Positions 23,489-32,535 of a stretch of DNA of 48,786 bases are shown piece after piece. The position numbers and the translations under genes were made by a program. The DNA comes from Thamnocephalis sphaerospora (taxonomy: Eukaryota > Zoopagomycota > Zoopagomycetes > Zoopagales > Sigmoideomycetaceae): the NCBI GenBank assembly GCA_003614735.1, contig KZ992473.1, positions 1 to 48,786 on the forward strand, written 5' to 3'. Numbering within the stretch: position 1 is the first letter of the stretch; each line of letters opens with the position of its first letter. The notes under the pieces were generated by a model, which worked only from the letters and a program-made list of their open reading frames with translations, was not told where the DNA came from and did not search any database.

Positions 23489-24665
23489 CTAGCGTTGATC
23501 ACCCGTGTAGATGGTGCCATTGACGCGCCAGTGCGGCGAGAGATGTGCGGGTTTTGCGTGATCAAGAAAGTGCTGGCGCCACTGCTGTACAAATGCCTCA
23601 AGATCAGGCCATCGGACGTGGTTTTGGCGGTCATCTTTGTCGAGACATTCGCTGGCTGCATCGTCAGGGAGGTCGTCGCTGCATTGGCGGAGTAACAGCT
23701 GCGCTACAACGTACGGACCATGCTCCACGAAATCCGGTCCACGTACGCGGTCTTCAAGCTGGCTAGCACGCTCAAGCACGCGCTGTGGGATACCCTCGTG
23801 AAGCTGCCCATTTGCCACGGCAGAGCTGGCGCTCTCTTCCTGATGCTCGTTGCTTGCCATCCACCAGCGACGTACGGTGGTCGCTAGTTCTGCACGGCGT
23901 GCTTCAGGGATTACCGCAGCATTGCGCAGTAAAGCACATGCAGCACGGCGCGCATGGCCATCCTCACGGCACTGCACCCAGCCGCGTCCTACAAGCGGCA
24001 CACCATACTGCGCTGCGATTGCCTCTTTGAGCCGGTACGCATGTCGCTCGTAGCCATCATGGCACTGTATGCAGAGCGGCAGCACGTCATACGACTAGCA
24101 TGGAGAGGGTCGTAAGATAAAGCTACAACCCATGTTGGTCCAATGCTAACTTACCGAGCGTGATTTTACGGAAAGTGGCATATGCTGGCGATACAAGTCC
24201 GGGACTACATGACGTCTCCGGCCGTGTCAATGTATGCACTGACGCAAGCTGCTATAGGCGCACCTACCAACATGGTGCATTGTCAGCTGCTGCTGGCGGT
24301 TACAGCAGACACAGGCATCGCGCCGGTCCTCCAGGTAAAAGGCGTTCCCAGCACGGCCATCACCCCGTGCCGTAAACGTCAGCTGTATGACGATGGGCAG
24401 CCCACCGGCAACGTCATCGAGGCTGCTGTCATCGTTACCCTCCAGCGACGGTGGCTCTATGCGACGAGCTAGTCCGCGCGACAAATACCATTGGACGCGC
24501 TTCCTACGCAGGACATGCGTGAATTACGTCGTTCTTTTGGGACCCCGTAGTCACCTACCGGCCACAGCGGAACATGAGCTCACCCTTGATCGAGAGCACG
24601 GAACAGTTGTCATAGAGGGTGCCTGCTTTGGCCGGCAGTTTAACGAGACGGGCTGGCTGCGTCAT
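23489..24665 (-). CDS. Stand-alone EXD2 C-terminal (HNH-like zinc) module protein, 332 aa, 4 exons
   Basis: Exons are 24665-24559, 24503-24268, 24204-24155 and 24094-23489; phases agree. The whole protein resembles the C-terminal half of animal EXD2 (exonuclease 3'-5' domain-containing 2). It reads LYDNCSVLSIKGELMFRCGR, KRVQWYLSRGLA, then the zinc pair CVCC (C101, C104) with MHHVVPDLYRQHMP, a second pair in SYDVLPLCIQCHDGYERHA (C139, C142), and near the end WRQHFLDHAKPAHLSPHWRVNG. The DEDD exonuclease domain that precedes this module in animals is absent: the first ATG after the upstream stop (24665) starts just before LYDNC. Function is unknown; an HNH-like fold might bind or cut nucleic acid. 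Homology is firm, the activity is inference. Confidence 0.8.
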
Positions 24666-24748
24666 GACTAGGCCATGACGAGATGGGCGTGTCTGAGAAG
24701 GGTGTGCGTGCGATTAGTTTGTGTCATGTGGCGGTGGTTTGCATCGCA

Positions 24749-24807
24749 ATGACGCGCACTAGAGGTAATCAGCGCAACAGATATGGCTTGCCTGGCGACA
24801 TATTTAA
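24749..24807 (+). promoter_or_regulatory. SOD1a core promoter with elements shared with SOD1b
   Basis: Contains ATGACGCG (24749), AATCAGCGCA (24767) and a TATTTAA box (24801) followed by GC, 118 bp before the ATG. The same elements recur in the same order before the second SOD gene. The 259-bp region is also the divergent 5' flank of the EXD2-like gene. Confidence 0.6.
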
Positions 24808-24924
24808 GCACCACCGGCAGGTCACATCTCCCTTCGCATATCCAGTATTGCTACGCTTAGCTATCCACTCGATTCTCCACTGCATTTACGCACTCTAGCA
24901 AATACACATACGCACATCGTCAAC

Positions 24925-25617
24925 ATGGTCAAGGCTGTTGCATTCCTTCGCGAAAACGACAGCAAGTCCGCGGTGGTCAAGGAGGCCGTCAAGGAGGCTG
25001 TGACCTTTTCCAAGCACCGTGGTGATACCGCACCCGGTGGCACCATCTACTTTGAGCAGCAGGATGAAAATAGCGAGACTATCATTACAGGCAAGCTCCA
25101 TGGACTGAGGCCAGGCAAGCACGGCTTCCACATCCAGTGAGTATTGCAGAGGCACAACCAGGCAGTGGCTATTACTGCTGCCTGATGCTGATGCTACGAC
25201 AACGACACCCTGCGTAGCGAATTTGGCGACAACACCAACGGCTGCACTTCGGCCGGTGATCACTTTAACCCATTCAACAAGAATCACGGTGCCCCTGATG
25301 CCACAGAACGTCATGCGGGCGATCTTGGCAACGTGATTGCTGGCGAGAACGGCGGTGTCGACGTCGAAATCCGCGACTCTCAGGTGAAACTGATTGGGCC
25401 GCACAGTGTCATTGGCCGCACTATCGTGGTCCACACCGACGAGGACGATCTTGGTCTTGGCAAGCACTCGGACTCACTCACCACAGGGCACGCCGGCGGC
25501 CGTGAAGCCTGCGGTGTTATCGGTAAGCAAGAACAGTGTGCGATGGAGCATGCCATTCATCTCTGGCTAACGGCACTTGATAATGCTGCAATGGGCGCTG
25601 CAGGCATCACTCAATGA
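24925..25617 (+). CDS. SOD1: Cu/Zn superoxide dismutase, copy 1, 176 aa, 3 exons
   Basis: Converts superoxide to oxygen and hydrogen peroxide; probably cytosolic, as no signal peptide is seen. Exons are 24925-25136, 25218-25522 and 25604-25617. All metal ligands are present: GFHIHEFGD (first two Cu His, the second completed across intron 1), GDHFNP (bridging His), the zinc His/Asp in KNHGAP and RHAGDLGN, and the last Cu His in [11 protein letters not shown]. Disulphide Cys residues (NGC, EACGVIG) and the active-site Arg (GGR) are intact. Relative to copy 2 it carries about 15 extra residues after LREND. The last exon is only 14 nt. It is the first of a tandem pair with identical intron positions. 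Confidence 0.95.
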
Positions 25618-26277
25618 GCACGCATTTTTGCTGTCTTTGCCAATGCGCACCGTGCATCTTTGTTGCGACATAGTTGTCGGTCGCCCTTTACTCGAGCTGT
25701 GAATACTACGTGAAAGTAAAAGGCAAACATTAGTCGCTCATGCTGTTTGATTGGTGTGCGCACGATTATCCCAGGCGAAAGACATGGTGCATAGGGGTAG
25801 CTGCGTCTGACGAATACCTACTAGCAGAGAGGCTTTCTTATCGATGCGGATGTCAGCGGCTTTGACACACACGGACCAGGTCGCGTAGGCGACAGTAGGC
25901 ATGGAATCACTGGTATTTGGCCGTGCCACCGATAACACACCTTGCACTGGGCCGCGACCTGTCGAGTGGCAAAGGCAAAGGCACTACACGCGGTGCCAGA
26001 CAGGATATGGATGTGGCGTGCCAGCGTTTGAGAGGTGCGCGATTTATGTCGTCACGTGGGAGGATGGCACATTGGCCAATGAGCGCGTCGCCACAACGAT
26101 GACGCGTGCTAAAGATGGATGTCGATTAATCAGCGCACAACGAAAATGCCTCACCTGGTGGCGTATTTAAGCGCTACACGTCAGAGGTGCTTCGTCTGGC
26201 TAACCATCTATCGCCGCCTCTTCCTCAGCCAGCTGTACTCTTTTGCTTGCTCGACGCACACACACTTATTATCCACC
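25618..26277 (+). promoter_or_regulatory. Spacer between the tandem SOD genes
   Basis: 660 bp with the 3' end of SOD1a and the promoter of SOD1b. No additional gene is supported. The distal part repeats elements of the SOD1a promoter. Confidence 0.5.
26099..26170 (+). promoter_or_regulatory. SOD1b core promoter, duplicate of the SOD1a promoter
   Basis: ATGACGCG (26099), AATCAGCGCA (26128) and TATTTAA (26164, followed by GC), 114 bp before the ATG. Order and TATA-to-ATG spacing agree with copy 1, while flanking bases have diverged, with about 13 extra bases between the two upstream elements and the box. Confidence 0.6.
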
Positions 26278-26920
26278 ATGGTCAAGGCTGTTGCTTACCT
26301 GCGTGAGAACGACACCCAGGGTGCTACGCCCAAGGGTACTCTCAAGGGCACTATTACTTTTGAGCAGCATGACGAGAACAGCGAGACCGCCATCACTGGT
26401 ACCATCCACGGCCTGGCGCCCGGCAAGCACGGCTTCCACATCCAGTAAGTACTACAAATATTTTACTAGGTCTCCACGACCATTGATACTAATGCTGTCG
26501 ACGACAACCTACCCAGCGAGTATGGCGACAACACCAACGGCTGCATTTCGTCCGGTGGCCACTTCAACCCGTTCCACAGCAAGCATGGTGGACCTGATGC
26601 CTCAGAACGTCACGTCGGCGATCTCGGCAACGTAGTTGTTGACCAGAGTGGTGTTGCGAAGATTGATATTCGTGACGCCCAGGTGAAGCTGATCGGCCCG
26701 CTCAGCGTCATCGGCCGTACCGTTGTTGTCCACAGCGGCGAGGACGACCTTGGCCTTGGTGGCCACGCAGACTCTCTGACCACTGGCAATGCTGGCGGTC
26801 GCGAGGCCTGTGGCGTCATTGGTAGGTAGCGGATGCCAGGTCCAATGCGTGCTGCTTTGCTATTGGCTCACACAGCGCGCTTGCTCGATATCTCATTGCG
26901 TTACAGGCATTTCCCAATAA
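26278..26920 (+). CDS. SOD1: Cu/Zn superoxide dismutase, copy 2, 161 aa, 3 exons
   Basis: Exons are 26278-26444, 26517-26821 and 26907-26920; introns interrupt exactly the same codons as in copy 1, including the Cu-ligand His codon and the 14-nt last exon. Ligands are all present: [40 protein letters not shown]. The N-terminus ([12 protein letters not shown], then [11 protein letters not shown]) has the usual family length without the copy-1 insert. The C-terminus is ACGVIGISQ. Both copies start in good context after pyrimidine-rich leaders. Which copy is the main enzyme cannot be seen. Confidence 0.95.
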
Positions 26921-27221
26921 GTGCGCACTTGCACGCTAATACGCCCTTGTGGCGACGTTTATGCTGGACGCTGAAAAGTAGCACTGTACAGCATTGCTAC
27001 CATTATCTGTTTGGCGAATGTTTTTTGAGGAGTAAAGGTGAAAGCTGTCACTTTAAGCTATGCTGGCGTACACTGGGTGTTTATGTGGTGTCGTTTGGCA
27101 TGTAATGCGTAGCACATCTCTTTCGCCATTATCACGCGCATCTGGACCCGTGTGTTGATCAAGAACATGCAGGCAAGTCGGACATGCAGGGCCTAGCAGC
27201 GATGCAGCGATGCAGCGCTAA
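26921..27221 (+). other. Intergenic spacer SOD1b to HOP1-like gene
   Basis: 301 bp with no supported gene. It presumably carries the SOD1b 3' end and the promoter of the meiotic gene. Direct GATGCAGC repeats lie just before the downstream ATG. Confidence 0.4.
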
Positions 27222-29652
27222 ATGGCACCAGTCTGTATTGGGACGACGGTGGTCCAGGCCCTACGCCCACCCATCCAGGAACAGAAGGCACCGACAGCGG
27301 CCGAGAGCCTAGCACTGGCCAAACAGTTGCTGCTTACCAGTGTCACCTGCATTGCGTATTTGCGGCACGTATACACCGGGGCCAGCGCGTCGTCTGACGG
27401 TCGCTCACAGACGCATGCACAGGTCGTTGTTTGATGAAGATTGCTATGCCAGCGATCGCTGTGGCGGCAAGTCCAATGTACGCTGTCGCAATAGGATGCC
27501 TGCATTGCTTATGACTGTTGCCACTGCTGCTGTAGACCAGCCTACAAAGCGCCTGGTTCGCGGGCGGTCATCAGAAGCAGATGCTGTGTTGGATTGGATG
27601 GTGGGTTTAGTGGGCGCATACAGCTATATGCGCATAGACGGACTCGCTGTTGACACGCACACAGGAACTTGGCTGTTTTGATGCCTTGGAGCGACGCTAC
27701 GTAGGTACACTGTGTATTACGACCATACCGCTGGTCTATTTACAGCGTACTGGCACGCTGTAGCTTCGTGCTGCCGTGGTTGGTATTCTGCTGGATCCTG
27801 CGCGCCCTCAGGAGCTCGTCGAGTGCTACACCTTTTGCGTCGACTATTCAGACGCCCATGATGTTGCGCCTACTGGTGTCGCCAATGGTGGTGCTCAGGT
27901 TCACATGCGTGCTGAAGATGTGACGCACCGTCAAGTTTCACGCGCGTGTACGCATGCTGATATAGCAGCGGCAGTGCAGCAGTTGATGCGCCGGCTTATC
28001 CTGCTTACACAAGCCCTTACGGTAAGCGACATGGGCGTATCAGTTTGCAGCTTCACTCACCTGTCGTTCATACGTGACAGCCGCTTCCCGGTTAGCAGTA
28101 TACTTGCAATTGACACCGTTGACGTGAGCTCACGTTGATTGGCGCGCAGAATGCCGATACCTCACCATGCGGCTTTATTACCATGACGATCGAACGCCGA
28201 TCGACTATGAGCCGCCTTGTTTTGCGGCTGCTACTGCTGCCCAGCGAGAGGTCACCTTTGTATGCGCACCCGAAGCGATTAACGTGGGCCAGGTGCAGAC
28301 GCGCTTGCACGCGTAAGTTGCAGTCTGCATCCATCAGTCGCTCTACGCCGACTCATACAGGAGCGGTGCAGTCTAAACCTGCGCATACACACTGCAGTAG
28401 ACCAGCTTGGGAAAGGCGCTACAGACTGGGCAGCAACCGGCTCTCAGGCCATGAGCACCAGCGCTAGCACAGTCTGGGATGTTGAGCATATACTTGCACG
28501 CCACAGCCCTGAGCACGCGCGTGCAGTTCATGTATGCAGTGGCGAGACACGTGCCACCGACAGCTCTTCTAGCACCCAGGGTAGTACCAGCGTGACATCT
28601 AGCGATTCTCAGGTACACTGAGCGTATACTTGGTGCACGTTACCTGATATGATCAAGCTTTTGAAAGTGCTAATGCATAGGATACCAGAGCGCCAGTCTT
28701 AACGCGCTGGTGTTTAGCGGAGAAACTACACAGCTGACAGAGCAAGGTAACTACAGCCGGGGCGCAATTGGACGGGCGTTTGCGAAGCTAAACGGCGTTT
28801 GTAGACTCGGCATCTGCCTTCACAGCCGCACAACCTGTTGTGCTGCGTCGCGCCCCACACTCTAGTGCGCTAAAGTGCTCGGTCAACCGGAATGTTGCTG
28901 CAGTAGATCGAGAGAAGCAAAAGGCCGATGCACCGATGATTGTACGCTGCCCGTGCGGCGTCAGTCAAACGGATCTTGGGATGGTACGTGATATGGTTGA
29001 CTGATGTATTTCAGGCGCTGTCTACACTTTCTGTTATTAGATATGCTGTGACAAGTGCGGCACTTGGGGCCATCTTTTCTGCTTTGGCTACACTGGCGAC
29101 AAGGACAAGCGCCTGCCTGAGCGGCATCATTGCTTTGCGTGCGAGGCCGAAAGCGGGCTTTCAGTGGCGCCGCTCAAACATGTACAGGCAGGCAAGGCAG
29201 CGACATTGCAGCCGCAAGACAAGCTGAGCGATCTGGCATTATTTCGCCGCGCACTGGCGATCGTTTGGCACGAAGGTTGCCCAGATACGATTGGACAGCT
29301 TGCCCTGCGCATTGGTGCGCATCAGAGCGCGTATTGTTACGCTGGCATTACGTTCACCAGTGTGTTTTACTCAGGAGTCAATTGGCGTACGACGAGAAAG
29401 CTGAAGACTCGATTGATTCGTGAAGGCTTTTTGCGCAAGGTGAAGACGGATCGAGGACGACGACAGTCTGCGCTTGTTCAAGTTGTGCGCGCCGGTATGA
29501 CACGTACGTACAATCGCTACTTTGATCCTAAGCTTCGTGACGCCACACTTGCACCAGAATCCAGCCAGGGGTCCAGCAGGGTAAGCAACACAGGTGCCGT
29601 TGAACACGATGATGCTGTAGCTGAGCAGCAATGCTGGGCAGTCGAGTGGTAG
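27222..29652 (+). CDS. HOP1: Meiotic HORMA-domain protein Hop1-like with PHD finger and winged helix, 602 aa, 11 exons
   Basis: Hop1/HORMAD proteins line meiotic chromosome axes and promote crossover recombination and checkpoint control. Exons: 27222-27364, 27423-27466, 27536-27600, 27665-27700, 27764-28021, 28081-28090, 28150-28312, 28372-28612, 28689-28746, 28805-28983, 29041-29652. The HORMA domain (about 20-240) reads LAKQLLLTSVTCIAYLRSLF, DEDCY, TKRLVRGRSSEADAVLDWME, CYTFCVDYSD, LMRRLILLTQALTPLPECRY and LTMRLYYHDDRTPIDYEPPC. After a Ser/Thr-rich linker comes a PHD finger (about 386-440: RCPCG, ICCDKCGTWGHLFCFGY, HHCFACEAE), then a winged-helix-like region (455-560). This matches the PHD plus winged-helix chromatin-binding region known in some Hop1 proteins. 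Exon 6 is a 10-nt microexon; introns 1 and 2 are read with GC donors. Expression is probably meiotic. Confidence 0.88.
28081..28090 (+). other. 10-nt microexon of the HOP1-like gene
   Basis: The ten bases CCGCTTCCCG are flanked by an AG acceptor (GTGACAG) and a GT donor (GTTAGC). Inserted between exons 5 and 7 they encode PLP plus the first base of Glu, giving ALTPLPECRYLTMRLYY, the expected HORMA sequence. Without them the two exons are out of frame. Confidence 0.75.
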
Positions 29653-29974
29653 GCGGACAAGAGGGTCTGGCAAAAAAGGCGCAGATACCTGCAAAGACAC
29701 GATCAAGGCACCGCTCTGGGAGTTTAAAGTGTCTATCGCCATTGGCGCTGTTCGCGCCTAACTGTCGTGGCTTTACGCGCGTGTGGAAATGGTGATGGCA
29801 GTTTCGTAAACCCAAGAGTACACGATTCAACGGTGCGCCAGTGCAAGCTATCATGTGTGCCCATCGACTATCCAAGCGTCTATAACAAATCAACAGCGGC
29901 GCATTTATTCAGCCACATGTCGACAGCCGCCTGTAATGGCCAGAACCACACATAAACATCGGTATAGTGAGCAG
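29653..29974. terminator. Convergent 3' intergenic region, HOP1-like / transaldolase
   Basis: 322 bp between two convergent stops. On the minus strand an AATAAA (plus coordinates 29904-29909) lies 66 bp beyond the transaldolase stop and is its likely polyadenylation signal. No gene is seen. Confidence 0.55.
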
Positions 29975-31296
29975 TTATGCGTTGATCTTGGTGAGCAGAT
30001 CGTCCTGCAGCTTGACGGCGTCCACGGCAAACTTGCGGATGCCGTCCGAGAGTTTCTCCACCGCCATCGGATCGTCGTTGTGCGCCCAGCGGAACGCCGC
30101 CTCGTTAAGGTGGATCTTGGCCTCAGCCTTGGCAGCAGCCTCCTCCGCGTTCAGGAGACGCGGCAGCGTGTCGGTCGACTTTTGCAGATCCTCCAACAGC
30201 GCCGGCGAGATGGTCAGGTAGTCGCAGCCAGCCAGGGCGCGGATCTCGCCCACGTTGCGGAAGCTGGCGCCCATCACGATGGTCTTGTAGCCGTGCGCCT
30301 TGTAGTAGTTGTAGATGCGGCGCACCGACTTGACGCCCGGGTCAGTTTCCGGATCGGCGTACGACTCGCCGGTCTGGCTCTTGTACCAGTCAAAGATGCG
30401 GCCAACAAACGGCGAGATGAGCGTGACACCAGCCTCGGCGCAGGCAACTGCCTGGGCAAACGAGAACAGCAACGTGAGGTTGCAGTGGATGCCGTGCTGC
30501 GTCTCCAGCTCGTGGGCAGCCTGGATGCCTGTGGTAACAGCGGCATTAGCAGAAAGCAGCGTAACACAGGCGTATCCTATGCTCACCTTCCCAGGTGGAC
30601 GCAATCTTGATCAGAATGCGCTCCTTGGCGATGCCAGCCTCCTCATACAATGCAATCAGGCGCTTCGCCTTGGCCACAGTGGCTTCCTTATCGAAGGAAA
30701 GGCTGTTTGGGTGACGTAAGTTCATTGGCCACCACCCCAACTCCGACGCCTGCACCTACCGAGCATCCACTTCGGTCGAGACACGACCCGGAACAAGCTT
30801 GAGAATCTCAGTGCCAAAGTTGATCAGCTATCGCAAAAAGCACGGGCGACTGTGTTAGCGTCTGCGAGCATGTTGGCGAGGCGCCGTGTCTGCTTACCAG
30901 CTTGTCCATGGCCCACTCGACCTTTTCGTCCTCGGTGCTACGTCATCGAATAGCAACATGGCTGTTATCAGCGTATGTTCTCGGCTGGTACGTTTGCAGC
31001 TGCTATGTGGCTGCTGCACTCACCTGCCCTTCTGCTTGCCGTATGCGACCGCATCGTCAATAAGCTTGGCGTACTGCGGCTTCTTGGTGGCAGCGAGAAT
31101 GAGCGACGGGTTGGTGGTCGCGTCGGTGGGCTTGTACTGAGCAATGCCTAAGAGTACGGAGAAGCACGCGTGTCGTCAGCCGGTGAGATCGCAGACTGGT
31201 GCATGCTTCTGCGTGCGCCAGACACCTACTCTCAAAGTCACCCGTGTCAGCGACAACGGTCGTGTAGGTCTTGAGCTGGTCGAGCACGGTAGCCAT
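29975..31296 (-). CDS. TAL1: Transaldolase, 322 aa, 6 exons
   Basis: Cytosolic enzyme of the non-oxidative pentose phosphate pathway; moves a dihydroxyacetone unit from sedoheptulose-7-P to glyceraldehyde-3-P. Exons are 31296-31230, 31147-31024, 30937-30898, 30827-30760, 30702-30587 and 30528-29975, all in phase. The start [20 protein letters not shown] leads into [16 protein letters not shown] (catalytic Asp in the DATTNPS signature). The Schiff-base Lys sits in [11 protein letters not shown]. Later motifs are [31 protein letters not shown] and the end LLTKINA. Length is typical of eukaryotic transaldolases. It shares a 196-bp divergent promoter with TMEM234. Confidence 0.97.
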
Positions 31297-31380
31297 GGTG
31301 GAAGCAGCGAGTGTATTGCGCGTGTGTAAAAGACAGACAGGCGGTGGGATTGCTCAGCCGGGGGCGTGGCCAGGAAGTGG

Positions 31381-31388
31381 CTTTTATA
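31381..31388 (-). promoter_or_regulatory. TATA box of transaldolase
   Basis: TATAAAAG on the minus strand, about 85-92 bp upstream of the transaldolase ATG, in the divergent spacer shared with TMEM234. Confidence 0.55.
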
Positions 31389-31492
31389 CGTGGCTGCATG
31401 GCAAGCCATGAATAAAACGCCAGCGTCCATGCCAGTCGGCAACTCAGCATCAGGTCCGCTTCCCACACTCGCTTAGTAACCTTATCAGCGCG

Positions 31493-32139
31493 ATGAGCTC
31501 GCTTGGAGGCACGTCGGCGTTATGCAGCCACGCAGGCCCACTGCCCACTGACTCGCACGCGCGCAGAAACCGTTGTCGGACTGGTGCTCGTGGCGCTCTG
31601 CTGGGGCTTCACCAATCCGTTCATTAAGCGGGGCGCCGAGGGCCTCGACAGCGTACAGCCGGGTCGCTTTGGCGAGGGCGTTTCCAAGTTCTTTTATCTG
31701 GCCACGCGCTGGCAGGTGAGCTGTCGCGTGCCTACTGATGCCAGCACCGAGATGCCAGGCTAATGCGCGGCCTCCAGTATGTGGTGCCGCTGCTGCTCAA
31801 TCTCTCCGGCTCGGTGGTCTACTACTACACGCTCGGAAAGTCGGGTACGTACTGCCGCAAAGACAGGTGGCGTCATTGTCTCTCGCTGGGCTTACTCATC
31901 GCGTCGGCAGATCTCTCGCTGGTCGTGCCCATTACCAATTCGATGACCTTTTTGTGCACCACGCTGGCGGGGTACCTGCTGGGAGAAGCGCCCGGTGGCC
32001 GAGGCAAGTACACGGTGTACTGACGTGTGGCCGCTGCATACCCGCTGACGTGATGATGCCGCGACGGGCAGACACGTGGATTGGCATGGCCATGGTGATC
32101 CTTGGTGCGGCACTTTGCGTGTCTAGCCGCATCGATTAG
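31493..32139 (+). CDS. TMEM234: TMEM234 family membrane protein, 130 aa, 5 exons
   Basis: Small four-helix membrane protein related to the drug/metabolite transporter fold; molecular function not established. Exons are 31493-31508, 31567-31715, 31778-31844, 31911-32003 and 32072-32139. The family pattern is clear: VVGLVLVALCWGFTNPFIKRG, WQYVVPLLLNLSGSVVYYYTLGKSD, LSLVVPITNSMTFLCTTLAG and YLLGEAPGGRDTWIGMAMVILG, ending CVSSRID. The 130 aa length is near the 140 aa of the human protein as recalled. Introns 1 (31509-31566, GCACGT) and 4 (32004-32071, GCAAGT) keep frame only with GC donors; the nearby GT dinucleotides give wrong frames. Confidence 0.88.
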
Positions 32140-32535
32140 AAAGCGAAGCAGTCTGGTTGTCACAGGAGGCATGCTGCTTAAAGACACTGGCAAACAAAGA
32201 TACCATTTGCCAGACATGCGTTGGTGCATAGCGGGCCGTCGCTAATATGTAGTTCACGCACAAAGGAGCACCATGCCATTTGCCATGCTTGATGCTCCAT
32301 CATCGCCACATGCGCATGCAATGACCGCTACGCCTGCTTGTTTGGCTTCTAAACAACTGTCACATTGCCTGGGCAATGGGCTTTATGCATTGTTGGCGCC
32401 CAGCCAGCCCAGCCAACGTAATTGGGGTTTGGTAGATGGGGAGATCGGATAGTCATTTGGCATGCCGCGCGGCGTGCACAACCACAGAGACCTTCTATGC
32501 TGATATCGCTGACGACATGCCTACTGGCCATCTCC
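32140..32535. other. Convergent intergenic region TMEM234 / Tudor-SN
   Basis: About 400 bp between two convergent stops. Nothing beyond presumed 3' UTRs is seen; open frames across it run into the Tudor-SN last intron and have no family pattern. Confidence 0.5.
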
